Source: an uncultured Flavobacteriaceae bacterium
GTDB lineage: Bacteria; Bacteroidota; Bacteroidia; Flavobacteriales; Flavobacteriaceae
Assembly (NCBI GenBank): GCA_947498845.1
Contig: CANMLX010000027.1
Span: forward strand, 1 to 62,274
Direction: 5' to 3'
DNA length: 62,274 bases
In this document: positions 9,110 to 17,110 of the stretch, piece after piece
Numbering within the stretch: position 1 is the first letter of the stretch
Layout: every line of letters starts with the position of its first letter
Made by a program: the position numbers and the translations under genes
The notes under the pieces: generated by a model
Told to the model about the DNA's origin: nothing
Databases searched by the model: none
The model's input: only the letters and a program-made list of their open reading frames with translations

Positions 9110-9557
9110 AGAGTTCTTCTAATTTTTTAGTTCTATAATTAAAAATTTCTTCTAGTTTTGGTTTTACTATAAAGGGATGAACTAGCTGCCCTAAAACTCC
9201 AAAAGGGACTTTATAATCTATAATGTCTTCCATTTCAACACCATTATCTATTTCTTTAATAAAATGCTTGTGATGCCATAAAGCGTAGGGTCCAAATCGT
9301 TGTTCGTCTACAAAGTAATGTTTATCTATACTATGCGTTATCTCGGTAATCCATTTTGTTTTAATACCTAAAACGGGGGTTACAATATACTGTATTATTT
9401 GACCCGCAAACATAGGTCTGTCTGCACCAGATAGAATATGAAACCCCATATAGTCTGGTGTAATTGTTTTTAAATTTTTAGGATTAGACAAAAAATCCCA
9501 AGCCTGATCTATGGTAATAGGTAAGTTTTGCTTTTTATGTAAACGGTATATTTTCAT
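9096..9557 (-). CDS. SRPBCC family (START-like) ligand-binding protein
   Basis: This 153-residue protein opens with the typical SRPBCC/cyclase-dehydrase block: INLPITIDQAWDFLSNPKNL-type (here QNLPITIDQAWDFLSNPKN), then TITPDYMGFHI. The LGIKTKWITEITHS and GVEMEDIIDYKVPFG strands and a long C-terminal helix complete the helix-grip fold. Members of this subgroup sit beside photolyase and SDR genes in many bacteria. The ligand is unknown. It is 3 bases after tspO and overlaps the photolyase start, indicating tight co-translation. Confidence 0.88.
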   Translation of the reverse strand: MKIYRLHKKQNLPITIDQAWDFLSNPKNLKTITPDYMGFHILSGADRPMFAGQIIQYIVTPVLGIKTKWITEITHSIDKHYFVDEQRFGPYALWHHKHFIKEIDNGVEMEDIIDYKVPFGVLGQLVHPFIVKPKLEEIFNYRTKKLEELFGTY

Positions 9558-9560
9558 GAA

Positions 9561-10022
9561 CTAGTTATAAATTACGATATATAGGTTGAGTGATGTCGCT
9601 ATGCAAAGCCATATTAAATATGGCAGTATAAGAACGCTTAACACGTTAAGTACTTTTCTATAATCAAAAAAGAATTTAGAGATGATTATAGTAAGTAATA
9701 TAATATTTAATAATCCAACATAAATTAAATGTTGATTAAAGAAAACAAAATTCCAGAACACATTAAGAGCAAACTGAATGAGGAATAGAATCTTTACTTT
9801 GGTACTGCTATCTTTTAAATAAAGAAAGGTCATGTATACAGAATAACATACCATGATAGTTGTCCATGCGGCACCAAAAATCCAACCATCTGGTGTCCAT
9901 GGTGCTTTATTTAAACTAAGATACCATTGGGCTTTTGGACCATTATCCATAAGCCATGTCCCTATGGCAAGAGCACCAAAATTGAATAACAAAAAAATAA
10001 TGAGGTATTTAAGCAGCTTCAT
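9561..10022 (-). CDS. TspO/MBR family membrane protein
   Basis: TspO proteins are five-helix membrane proteins that bind tetrapyrroles, and in bacteria they are linked to light and oxygen responses. This 153-residue sequence has five hydrophobic segments. It carries the family blocks WYLSLNKAPWTPDGWIFGAAWT (helix 1-2 loop) and LNVFWNFVFF. Its start overlaps the end of the 58-aa gene by 14 bases, and the SRPBCC gene follows after 3 bases. A tetrapyrrole-binding membrane protein in a photolyase operon supports a photo-oxidative stress role. Confidence 0.92.
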   Translation of the reverse strand: MKLLKYLIIFLLFNFGALAIGTWLMDNGPKAQWYLSLNKAPWTPDGWIFGAAWTTIMVCYSVYMTFLYLKDSSTKVKILFLIQFALNVFWNFVFFNQHLIYVGLLNIILLTIIISKFFFDYRKVLNVLSVLILPYLIWLCIATSLNLYIVIYN

Positions 10023-10185
10023 TTTTTAATTGGTTTAATTGCTTAGCGATTTCTTGTGCTTCTGAAAATTTTTGATCACTAGCTTTTCTGTTTTTTGAAG
10101 ACAATTCGTGCCATTCTCTCATTAATTTTTTAAACTTTTCCTCTAATTTTTCTCTTTGTGATTTTTTTTTGAAGAATCCAAACAT
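10009..10185 (-). CDS. Lacal_2735 family small protein (58 aa)
   Basis: This short gene encodes a very basic, helical protein that starts MFGFFKKKSQREKLEEKFKK. It continues with LMREWHELSSKNRKASD, a short helix, and ends NQLKNEAA. The pattern (MFG-F-KKK start, a Ser-x-x-Asn-Arg-Lys-Ala-Ser-Asp turn, then a coiled-coil-like helix) matches the flavobacterial Lacal_2735 family, whose function is unknown. ATG at 10185, TAA at 10009-10011. It begins 5 bases after the glutathione peroxidase stop and overlaps the tspO start by 14 bases, so it is clearly inside the operon. Confidence 0.85.
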   Translation of the reverse strand: MFGFFKKKSQREKLEEKFKKLMREWHELSSKNRKASDQKFSEAQEIAKQLNQLKNEAA

Positions 10186-10190
10186 AGCTT

Positions 10191-10730
10191 TTATTTTAGA
10201 TAGTTAACAATTTTGTGACTCATAGGTTTTGTGGTAGATAAAAAATAATCTATCAAATTCCCTTTAGGATCGATTAAGTATTTTTGAAAATTCCATTTTA
10301 CAGAAGAATTTTTAACACTATTGTTTACTTTTTGTGTTAACCATATGTAAAGTGGATGTTGATTTTTGCCTTTAACATCAATTTTCTCTGTCATTAAGAA
10401 AGTGACACCATAATTTAATTCACAAAAAGAGGCAATAGTACTTTCGTTTCCTGGTTCTTGTCCTCCAAATTGATTACATGGAACCCCTATAATTTCAAGA
10501 TTCTCTTTATGTGTCTGGTATAGCTTTTGGAGTTCTTTGTATTGTGGCGTAAACCCACATTTAGAAGCTACATTTACAAAAAGGAGGTACTTGCCTTTGT
10601 AGGATGATAAATTTAAAGGAATGCCTTGTAATGTGTTTATTTTAATATCATATATAGAACTTATATCTAATTTCGAACGAGATGATTCTTTTAAATTGAG
10701 GGTAGCTAAAAATGCTTTAATAGGATTCAT
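10191..10730 (-). CDS. Glutathione peroxidase family protein (Cys type)
   Basis: This 179-residue thioredoxin-fold peroxidase removes hydroperoxides, probably with thioredoxin as donor as is usual for bacterial Cys-type homologues. Visible signatures are NVASKCGFTPQYKELQKLY with the peroxidatic Cys at residue 58, GVPCNQFGGQEPG with the Gln of the catalytic set, and VKWNFQKYLID with the Trp-Asn pair. The first ~25 residues extend beyond the usual start without a clear signal peptide. It lies 3 bases downstream of the SDR gene in the photolyase operon, consistent with oxidative-stress defence. Confidence 0.92.
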   Translation of the reverse strand: MNPIKAFLATLNLKESSRSKLDISSIYDIKINTLQGIPLNLSSYKGKYLLFVNVASKCGFTPQYKELQKLYQTHKENLEIIGVPCNQFGGQEPGNESTIASFCELNYGVTFLMTEKIDVKGKNQHPLYIWLTQKVNNSVKNSSVKWNFQKYLIDPKGNLIDYFLSTTKPMSHKIVNYLK

Positions 10731-10733
10731 GGG

Positions 10734-11417
10734 TTATAGTTTAAAACTTACAATGCCGCAATCCATTTTAAATATTTGTCCAGATATCGAAGCTGCTTTC
10801 TGTGATAATAAAAATCCAGCCATGTCGGCAACTTCTTCTGGGGCTAAAAACTTTTTAAGAGGATGGCGTTCGGTAATGTTTTCTACCATTTTCTCATTTC
10901 TGAGAAGTTTAGCAGCTAGATCGGTATTTGTAACCGTTGGAGCTATGGCGTTAATCCGTATGGAAGGTGCCAATTCTGCACCTAAAGATTTAACCAAGCC
11001 TTCAACACCCGATTTTGATGTCGCTATACTCGCATGAAAAGGCATGCCTAGTTTTGCCGCTACTGTACTAAATAAAAGTATCGAGGAATGGTTTCCTTTT
11101 TTTAAAGCAGGTAAGTATTTTTGAATTGATTTAACGGCACCAATAACATTGATTTCAAAATCATTTTTAAAATCATCAATACTAAGTCTAGTAATAGGTT
11201 TTAAATTAATACTGCCAGGACAATATACTAAACCGTCTGCACTTTCTATATCTGGTAGTTGGTCTTGGGAGACATCACAACTATAATGGGTAAGATTTTT
11301 GTGTGATGTTTTAGGAATACTTCTACTAATGTTTATCACATTAGCAGAAGTTAATAATTTGTTTACTAAGGCTTTTCCAATGCCCTTACTACCACCTACT
11401 ACAATTATTGTTTTCAT
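10734..11417 (-). CDS. SDR family oxidoreductase
   Basis: This is a 227-residue classical short-chain dehydrogenase with a Rossmann nucleotide site (VVGGSKGIGKALV) near the N-terminus. The active-site strand LLFSTVAAKLGMPFHASIATSKSGVEGL shows the family Ser, but the usual Tyr of YxxxK appears as His/Ala (HASIATSK). The catalytic Tyr is therefore not obvious while the Lys is kept. The C-terminal GGxxV-type block is SISGQIFKMDCG. The substrate is unknown. It is the second gene of the seven-gene operon. Confidence 0.9.
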   Translation of the reverse strand: MKTIIVVGGSKGIGKALVNKLLTSANVINISRSIPKTSHKNLTHYSCDVSQDQLPDIESADGLVYCPGSINLKPITRLSIDDFKNDFEINVIGAVKSIQKYLPALKKGNHSSILLFSTVAAKLGMPFHASIATSKSGVEGLVKSLGAELAPSIRINAIAPTVTNTDLAAKLLRNEKMVENITERHPLKKFLAPEEVADMAGFLLSQKAASISGQIFKMDCGIVSFKL

Positions 11418-11439
11418 ATGGTATCAGGGCAATTTTGTG

Positions 11440-11655
11440 TTATGGCCTGCCCTTTAGCCTTTTTTCAATTTTTTGTTTTATAACAGTCAATCGTTTCATG
11501 AGATCCATAATTTCTGGATCTTTATCCTCCTTGTAAATTGTGTTTAAACTTAAAATAAGATGCTTCACCTCTCTAGATGATTCGATACGCTCACTTGTTG
11601 TTTTAAAAGTATGCTTACGTTGCTCGAACTCTAAAGCCTTATCAATAATTTCCAT
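11440..11655 (-). CDS. Small helical protein, paralogue 1 (71 aa)
   Basis: I do not recognise this protein. It is charged, entirely helical in appearance, and starts MEIIDKALEFEQRK. It shares roughly 60% identity by eye with the 73-residue product of 11813-12034, including the blocks IDKALEFEQRK, LIL-LN-IYKE and IKQK-EKRLKG. The pair looks like a tandem duplication. This copy is the first gene of the photolyase operon (22 bases to the SDR) and has a palindromic site upstream. A regulatory or protein-binding role is possible but unproven. Confidence 0.8.
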   Translation of the reverse strand: MEIIDKALEFEQRKHTFKTTSERIESSREVKHLILSLNTIYKEDKDPEIMDLMKRLTVIKQKIEKRLKGRP

Positions 11656-11683
11656 AGTTTATATAATCTTTAATCTAATTTTA

Positions 11684-11722
11684 ATTGACATTACAATTGT
11701 CAATTATTTAATAATTTGACAA
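11684..11722 (-). promoter_or_regulatory. Candidate operator of the photolyase operon
   Basis: A perfect inverted repeat ATTGACA-N7-TGTCAAT spans 11684-11704, and a third half-site TTGACAAT lies at 11715-11722. The set sits 29-67 bases upstream of the first gene of the seven-gene operon, a suitable place for a dimeric regulator. Which regulator binds is unknown. Confidence 0.45.
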
Positions 11723-11812
11723 TATAAAAAAATATGCTAGATTAACTATTTTTATGTAGAAATATTAAGATTATTTTAGTTTTTTTAGGTGTTTTGTCTA
11801 GTTTTTAAGTTG

Positions 11813-12034
11813 TTATACAAGAGGCGCTCCCTTTAAGCGTTTTTCTACTTTTTGCTTTATGGCCGTTAAGCGTTTCATTATATCCATAATTTTCTCATCC
11901 TTTTTTTCTTTATATATTTCATTTAACCCTAGGATTAGGGTTTTTGCCTCTCTGGATAATTTTACACGATCGCTTGTTGAAAGTGATCTCATTTTTCTTT
12001 GTTCAAATTCTAATGCTTTATCTATTAAATCCAT
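11813..12034 (-). CDS. Small helical protein, paralogue 2 (73 aa)
   Basis: This 73-residue charged helical protein is the paralogue of the product of 11440-11655; both start with Met, an acidic residue, then an IDKALEFEQRK block. It has no signal peptide, membrane segment or known motif. It is separated from its paralogue by 157 bases that contain the candidate operator, and from the upstream SDR-DUF2867 gene by 76 bases, so it is probably transcribed alone. Function unknown. Confidence 0.8.
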   Translation of the reverse strand: MDLIDKALEFEQRKMRSLSTSDRVKLSREAKTLILGLNEIYKEKKDEKIMDIMKRLTAIKQKVEKRLKGAPLV

Positions 12035-12110
12035 GATGTTTAATTTTAAATAATTTGTAATAGTTTGTCGTTTTTCATCTTTAAAACTGTCATTTTATAA
12101 TTTTTTAAGA

Positions 12111-13559
12111 TTATAGAGGTGAAATTTTTAATGTATTTGTATTAGCTAATTTGTTAATCATTCCAGAAAAAATAAACCCATGAAAAGGTAATACACTATA
12201 CCAGTATAATCTTCCCCATAGTCCTCTGGGTCTAAATGTTGCTGTTTGTTTAAGTATATTGTTTTCTATTTTAAACTCTAACCAAGCTTCCCCTGGTAAG
12301 CGCATTTCTGCATAGAGCAACAATTTTTGTTGTGATTTATCGGCAAAAATAACACGCCAAAAATCCAAAGCGTCTCCTGCATCTAGCTCGGTTGGGCTAG
12401 TGCGCCCTCTTCTTAAACCAATGCCTCCAAAAAGTTTATCTATATAGCCTCTTATGCGCCATAGAAAATTACCATAATACCATCCTGTTTTTCCTCCAAT
12501 AGCCCAAATTTTATCAATTGTAGCTTTAGAATCTGTTATAGGTCGTCTTTTAAAATCTTTAAAGCAGCCAAACTTTGGCACATTAATATATCTATGTAAA
12601 TTGTTTTTTAGTCTACCACTACTTACTAAAGAATCTTTCCAACTAGATACAATACTATTTTGTTCTATTTTTTCAAAAGCTAATTGCACCGCTTGTTTAT
12701 AGGTAAGGGGTGTTACATTAAGCAGTCTGTTTATATTACTTGGTATACCAATAATTTGAACTCCCATACTCCCTACCAATGCTGTTGCTAGTTTATAGGA
12801 TGTAGATGTTACAAAATATAACCAATACGATGATAACTTGGGAGTCATTATAGGAACGGTAAATATGTAACGTTTTAGATGTCTTACTTTTGCAAATTGT
12901 AAAAGCATTTCTTTATAAGTTAAAACTTCTGGGCCAAAAATATCGTGTGATGTGTTGTATAATTTTTCGTTCCCAGCAGCTTCTGATAAAAAACGCAATA
13001 CATCTCTAATGGCAATAGGTTGCGTTTTGGTATTTAACCATTTTGGGGCAATCATAAACGGTAGTTTTTCAACAAGATCTCTTATTATTTCAAAAGAAGA
13101 ACTCCCAGATCCTACAATGATACCTGCTCTAAATATTGTAAGTGCGTAATTATTTGATACCAAATTGTGTTCAACATTTTTTCTGGATTTTAGATGTGTT
13201 GAAAGTTTTTGTTCGTTTGTAATTCCACTTAGGTAGATCACTTGTTTGGTGTAAGTAGCTCCAATATAATTTTTAAAGCTTATGGCGCACTGTTCTTCGA
13301 GCGATTCAAAATTCTTAGAAGTATGCGACATGGAGTGTATTAAATAGTAAGCAATATCGATGTTTTTTGGAATGTTGATTAAAGTTTCTGGTTTTAAAAA
13401 ATCTGCTTCAATTACGTGTATATGTTGGTCTTCAAAGTAATTTTTGTCAGCTCTCAAGCGGTCACGAACAACACAAAATACAGTATGCCCCGCGTTTACC
13501 AAAATTGGTACCAAACGCTTCCCTATGTAACCTGTGGCTCCTGTAACAAGTATGTTCAT
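12111..13559 (-). CDS. SDR family NAD(P)-binding protein with DUF2867 domain
   Basis: This 482-residue protein has two parts. Residues ~1-290 form an extended SDR with the nucleotide site VTGATGYIGKRLVPIL at the very start and the AYYLIHSMSH segment. Residues ~330-480 are a DUF2867 domain (WAIGGKTGWYYGNFLWRIRG, then DALDFWRVIFAD and PRGLWGRLYWYSVLPFHGFIF). The architecture is a regular companion of photolyases in light-responsive clusters across bacteria; the reaction is not known. Cytoplasmic by sequence, full length. Confidence 0.9.
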   Translation of the reverse strand: MNILVTGATGYIGKRLVPILVNAGHTVFCVVRDRLRADKNYFEDQHIHVIEADFLKPETLINIPKNIDIAYYLIHSMSHTSKNFESLEEQCAISFKNYIGATYTKQVIYLSGITNEQKLSTHLKSRKNVEHNLVSNNYALTIFRAGIIVGSGSSSFEIIRDLVEKLPFMIAPKWLNTKTQPIAIRDVLRFLSEAAGNEKLYNTSHDIFGPEVLTYKEMLLQFAKVRHLKRYIFTVPIMTPKLSSYWLYFVTSTSYKLATALVGSMGVQIIGIPSNINRLLNVTPLTYKQAVQLAFEKIEQNSIVSSWKDSLVSSGRLKNNLHRYINVPKFGCFKDFKRRPITDSKATIDKIWAIGGKTGWYYGNFLWRIRGYIDKLFGGIGLRRGRTSPTELDAGDALDFWRVIFADKSQQKLLLYAEMRLPGEAWLEFKIENNILKQTATFRPRGLWGRLYWYSVLPFHGFIFSGMINKLANTNTLKISPL

Positions 13560-13592
13560 TTTTTATTGTAGCTTAATTAATACCATTTACAC

Positions 13593-13728
13593 TTTGAATT
13601 TACTGCAATAAAACACCCTTTTTTCCTTTCTATTTCATTATTAAATGAAACCGTAACTTAGGCTATGCTTTAATTTTCTAATTCATACAAAGAAAAAAAT
13701 CATTATTTTCTTTTACAGTAAATTCAAA
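13593..13728. repeat. 136-bp hairpin element, relative of the 161-bp MITE
   Basis: Perfect 13-bp terminal inverted repeats (13593-13605 and 13716-13728; TTTGAATTTACTG and its complement) bound an AT-rich sequence. Its exact centre (13648-13671) matches, with about three or four differences, the complement of the central core of the MITE copies at 38501 and 57696. The arms differ from that MITE. Confidence 0.55.
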
Positions 13729-13747
13729 ATATAACTGATATAAGAGT

Positions 13748-14377
13748 TTATATTGTAATTTCCATAGGTTTTGGTCTTTGATACCCAAAACGTATTCTGC
13801 TATTTGGTATGGCATACCCATCCAAACCATTTATGGCTGCTATACCAGCTTTAGATAGGTTAACAAAGCCATCATTTTCAATAAGGTCATCGTTTATATA
13901 TAATCCTACAATTTTACCAATAACCAAAATAGTAGCGTTAGCTTTTATGGGATACTCTTCTACAAATTCCATAGCTAATTGTAGAGGAGCTCCTTTAACA
14001 AAAGGCGCTAAAAATCCATCTTTATATTCGGCAGATAAACTTGTAACATCAAATTCTGATATTGAAGCACCGTATTTAGCCGAAGTGTGATGCGCGTCCT
14101 CTATAATGCTTTCGTGAATATGGTTAATGGTATATTTTCCTGTGGATTTTATATTGTTGTAAGTATTTCTGGTAACCGTTGTTGGACGCATAAAAAAACC
14201 AAACATGGCTGGACTAGACCCGATATGAGTAACCGAACTAAAAACAGCAACATTTTCAATATTTTCATTAGATTTTGTGCCAATTAAATTAGCCGATTTA
14301 TATCCAGAACAACTGTTAATTAAATTGATCTTATATAAATGAGGTAAATTATTTATGTCGTTTTCAGAATAATACAT
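13748..14377 (-). CDS. Flavin reductase family protein (FMN-binding split barrel)
   Basis: This 209-residue protein has the flavin reductase-like split-barrel pattern. Blocks are NLIGTKSNENIENVAVFSSVTHIGSSPAMFGFFMRP near the front, KYTINHIHESIIEDAHHTS in the middle, and a C-terminal basic strand RIRFGYQRPKP. It should bind FMN; the partner or substrate is unknown. It is the third gene of an operon after a TetR regulator and a UbiB-like kinase, 3 bases downstream of the latter. The flavin link fits the photo/oxidative theme. Confidence 0.88.
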   Translation of the reverse strand: MYYSENDINNLPHLYKINLINSCSGYKSANLIGTKSNENIENVAVFSSVTHIGSSPAMFGFFMRPTTVTRNTYNNIKSTGKYTINHIHESIIEDAHHTSAKYGASISEFDVTSLSAEYKDGFLAPFVKGAPLQLAMEFVEEYPIKANATILVIGKIVGLYINDDLIENDGFVNLSKAGIAAINGLDGYAIPNSRIRFGYQRPKPMEITI

Positions 14378-14380
14378 GTG

Positions 14381-15694
14381 TTATAAGAGGCTTTTATAAT
14401 TATTGATTTTTATATTTTGAGCTTTTAGATCGAACATAAGATTATACAGCCCAAAAAATGTCCTATTGATATAAATAAAATGTTTAGAGCCTCTATTGCC
14501 ATTCATTTTTTTAAGATCTGTGCTTTTGGAGTAACGTTCGCCTAACTCGGCAATTTTTCCAAAAAATCCTGCATCTGAAAAATCAAAAGTTTCTCCATGG
14601 AAGGGCTGAGTAAACAGGCTTAACATCTCATGAAACATATCTGTGAAAAAGTCTAATTCTTCTTTACTGTCGTCTTTTCTTAATATTTCAAGTTGATAAA
14701 GTTTATCGATGAAGTATTGGTTGTTATTTATATTTTTCTTTTTGGCTAACTCAAAATACGGCACATAAAAATCTTCAGGTATGGATTTCATACATCCAAA
14801 ATCTAAAGCGATGAGTGCGCCATTATTAGAAACTAAAAAATTTCCTGGGTGTGGATCTGCATGTACTTTTTTAAGATGATGAATTTGAAACATGTAAAAA
14901 TCCCATAGTGCCTGCCCTAATTGATTGGCTTTATCTTGATTTGTATTGTCACTAGTGAATTCCGAAAGGTGCTGGCCTTCCATATAATCCATAGTTATGA
15001 TACGCTCGGAAGAATAATCTTCATAATAATTCGGGAACTTAAGGTTTGGAATATGAGCGCATGATGAAGCGATATGTTTACTTTGTTTGATTTCCAATAT
15101 ATAATTGGTTTCCTCAATTAATTTATGCTCTACTTCTTTAAAATATTTATCCGAATCCTTTCCTTTTATATTAAACATGCTTATGGCAATAGGTTTAACC
15201 ATGGTAAGGTCTGAGCTTATACTTTCTGCAACTCCTGGATATTGAATTTTCACAGCAAGTTTTTTCCCATCTTTTTCTGCTAAATGTACTTGACCTATAC
15301 TAGCAGCGTTTACAGAAGTTGCATTAAAAGTATCGAATATTTCGTTAGGGGTTTTTCCAAAATATCTTTTGAATGTTTTTATAACTAATGGAGGAGATAG
15401 CGGTGGAACAGAAAATTGAGCTAGAGAAAATTTTTCTACATAGGCTTGCGGCAAAATACTTTTTTCCATGCTTAGCATTTGCGCTACTTTTAAAGCACTT
15501 CCTTTTAACTGTTTTAAACCATCATATATATCTTCGGCATTATTTTTATTTAAGCGTTCCTTGGCTTCTTCCTTGCTAATTACAATTTTGTCGCTATAGT
15601 ACTTTAAATAATTAACCCCAACTTTTGCCCCAGTTGAAACCAACTTAGTGGCACGTTGTATTTTTGAAGTAGGTATTTTATCAATTGTTTTCAT
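14381..15694 (-). CDS. ABC1/UbiB (AarF-ADCK) family atypical kinase
   Basis: This 437-residue protein belongs to the ABC1 atypical kinase family, known from ubiquinone and other isoprenoid lipid metabolism. It shows the Ala-rich nucleotide loop NAASIGQVHLAEKDGKKLAVKIQYPGV, the catalytic HADPHPGNFLV and the metal-binding ALDFGCM. The inhibitory KxGQ motif appears as KVAQ in SALKVAQMLSMEK. Flavobacteria use menaquinone, so the target lipid here is open. It lies 5 bases after the TetR gene and 3 bases before flavin reductase, a three-gene operon. Confidence 0.9.
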   Translation of the reverse strand: MKTIDKIPTSKIQRATKLVSTGAKVGVNYLKYYSDKIVISKEEAKERLNKNNAEDIYDGLKQLKGSALKVAQMLSMEKSILPQAYVEKFSLAQFSVPPLSPPLVIKTFKRYFGKTPNEIFDTFNATSVNAASIGQVHLAEKDGKKLAVKIQYPGVAESISSDLTMVKPIAISMFNIKGKDSDKYFKEVEHKLIEETNYILEIKQSKHIASSCAHIPNLKFPNYYEDYSSERIITMDYMEGQHLSEFTSDNTNQDKANQLGQALWDFYMFQIHHLKKVHADPHPGNFLVSNNGALIALDFGCMKSIPEDFYVPYFELAKKKNINNNQYFIDKLYQLEILRKDDSKEELDFFTDMFHEMLSLFTQPFHGETFDFSDAGFFGKIAELGERYSKSTDLKKMNGNRGSKHFIYINRTFFGLYNLMFDLKAQNIKINNYKSLL

Positions 15695-15699
15695 AGAAT

Positions 15700-16356
15700 T
15701 TAGTTCATGTTTATTTTTTCTTTGAATAAAAATTTACCCAAATCAATAACACTTTTTATTGGGGCAGTATCCAAAACATCAAAACTTGTATTTACAGATT
15801 TTTCGATAAAAATATCTGTCTTCTCAAAAGAAGGCGATGTATCATCTATCCAAAATTTTATGGTTAAAAGGAGTTGTAACCAAGCAGATTCTCTTAAGGC
15901 TCTATCTTGAATTTTTTCAAGTTTTTCCTGTTTTAAATCTAGCGTTTGAATTCCCAGATTATTAATGTACGCAGTAAAATGCTCCTTTAGCCCAGAAAGA
16001 ACTTTAAGGCCTTTTAAGCTATTTTTATGCTTGTTTAAAACATGTATTACATAGCTTCTGTTAGCGGTAAGATTTTCAAAAAACGTATAGTAAAAACCAA
16101 GTAATTTGTTTCTGGCATCAAAAATTTTGTAATCATCACTTTTATCTAAAAGACTCATGGAATTTGAGAAAAAAGCTTCAAATATACCTTTTTCAATAGC
16201 TTCGAAGGACGCAAAATGTTTATAGAACAAAGCCTCTTCAAAATTATTTGCTTTAGAAAAAGTGTAAACAGATTTTGGGTTTTCATCATGTTCTAATACA
16301 TGATGCATGTAATAAGTGATTATTTGATCTCTGGTAATTGTTTTTTTCTTTGCCAT
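15700..16356 (-). CDS. TetR family transcriptional regulator
   Basis: This 218-residue all-helical protein has an N-terminal TetR-type helix-turn-helix (RDQIITYYMHHVLEHD, then YTFSKANNFEEALFYKHFASFEAIEKGIF) and a long ligand-binding helical domain. The recognition-helix region is of the A/S-x-x-x-F-Y-x-H-F form. It is first in the operon with UbiB-like kinase and flavin reductase. It may control itself through the inverted repeat at 16387-16416 and perhaps the rest of the island; that is inference. Confidence 0.85.
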   Translation of the reverse strand: MAKKKTITRDQIITYYMHHVLEHDENPKSVYTFSKANNFEEALFYKHFASFEAIEKGIFEAFFSNSMSLLDKSDDYKIFDARNKLLGFYYTFFENLTANRSYVIHVLNKHKNSLKGLKVLSGLKEHFTAYINNLGIQTLDLKQEKLEKIQDRALRESAWLQLLLTIKFWIDDTSPSFEKTDIFIEKSVNTSFDVLDTAPIKSVIDLGKFLFKEKINMN

Positions 16357-16386
16357 AATAGGGATATTTATGGTAAAGATACAAAA

Positions 16387-16416
16387 TGTTTAATTTTTTT
16401 AATAAAAAGTTAAACA
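16387..16416. promoter_or_regulatory. Inverted repeat upstream of the TetR gene
   Basis: TGTTTAA (16387-16393) and TTAAACA (16410-16416) form 7-bp perfect arms around a 16-base AT-rich spacer, 31-60 bases before the TetR start. It is a candidate autoregulatory operator, but low complexity makes it uncertain. Confidence 0.35.
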
Positions 16417-16453
16417 AAAAAACAAATAAGATAATAAATGAAATTTATTATTG

Positions 16454-17110
16454 TTAACAACATGCATCGTCTTTAACAAGTTTACAACTAGAAACAGCAG
16501 TAATAGCGCCGAGAATGGGCGCAACAATATAGAGCCATAAATATTGGAAATTACCTGTGAATATTGCTGGCGCGATAGAACGAATAGGATTCATAGAGGC
16601 TTTAGTCATAGGGCCTGCAAACATAGCCTCTAATAAAATAACACCTCCAATAGCGATAGCTGCCATAGTGCCAATTTCTTTACTGCCAGTTGATACATTA
16701 ATGATAACCACCATCAAGAAAAAGGTCAATATAAATTCTAAAACTGCGGCTTTATATGCAGGAAAACCATCGGCAGGTGTTGTTTCCCCCAGAAATTGAC
16801 TTTCAGGAAATAAAAACCATAATACAAAAATCGCAAAAGTAGCTCCTATGGCTTGAGCTAATATATAAGAAGGAACATTTCTCCAAGGAAACTTTTTTGC
16901 AAAAGCAAAAGCTATAGTAACAGCTGGGTTTAGGTGTGCTCCAGAAATCTCGCCAAAAGCATAAATCATTGCCATAACGATTACTCCCCAAGTAATAGCC
17001 ACACCAACGTGAGAAATGCTACCATTAGTAATTTCGTTAATAGTCATAGCACCACAGCCACAAAATATGAGTGCAAAAGTGCCTATTATTTCAGATATAA
17101 ATTGTTTCAT
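16454..17110 (-). CDS. MIP family channel (aquaporin/aquaglyceroporin-like)
   Basis: This 218-residue inner-membrane protein has six hydrophobic helices and two half-helix loops. The first signature is GAHLNPAVT (NPA at residues 61-63). The second is ASMNPIRSIAP, so the Ala of the usual NPA is Ile (174-176). The protein ends in a short tail with Asp-Ala-Cys-Cys. Such departures are seen in channels for larger neutral solutes (metalloid or glycerol type). No ars genes are adjacent. It is divergent from the DUF2911 gene and stands alone. Confidence 0.9.
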   Translation of the reverse strand: MKQFISEIIGTFALIFCGCGAMTINEITNGSISHVGVAITWGVIVMAMIYAFGEISGAHLNPAVTIAFAFAKKFPWRNVPSYILAQAIGATFAIFVLWFLFPESQFLGETTPADGFPAYKAAVLEFILTFFLMVVIINVSTGSKEIGTMAAIAIGGVILLEAMFAGPMTKASMNPIRSIAPAIFTGNFQYLWLYIVAPILGAITAVSSCKLVKDDACC

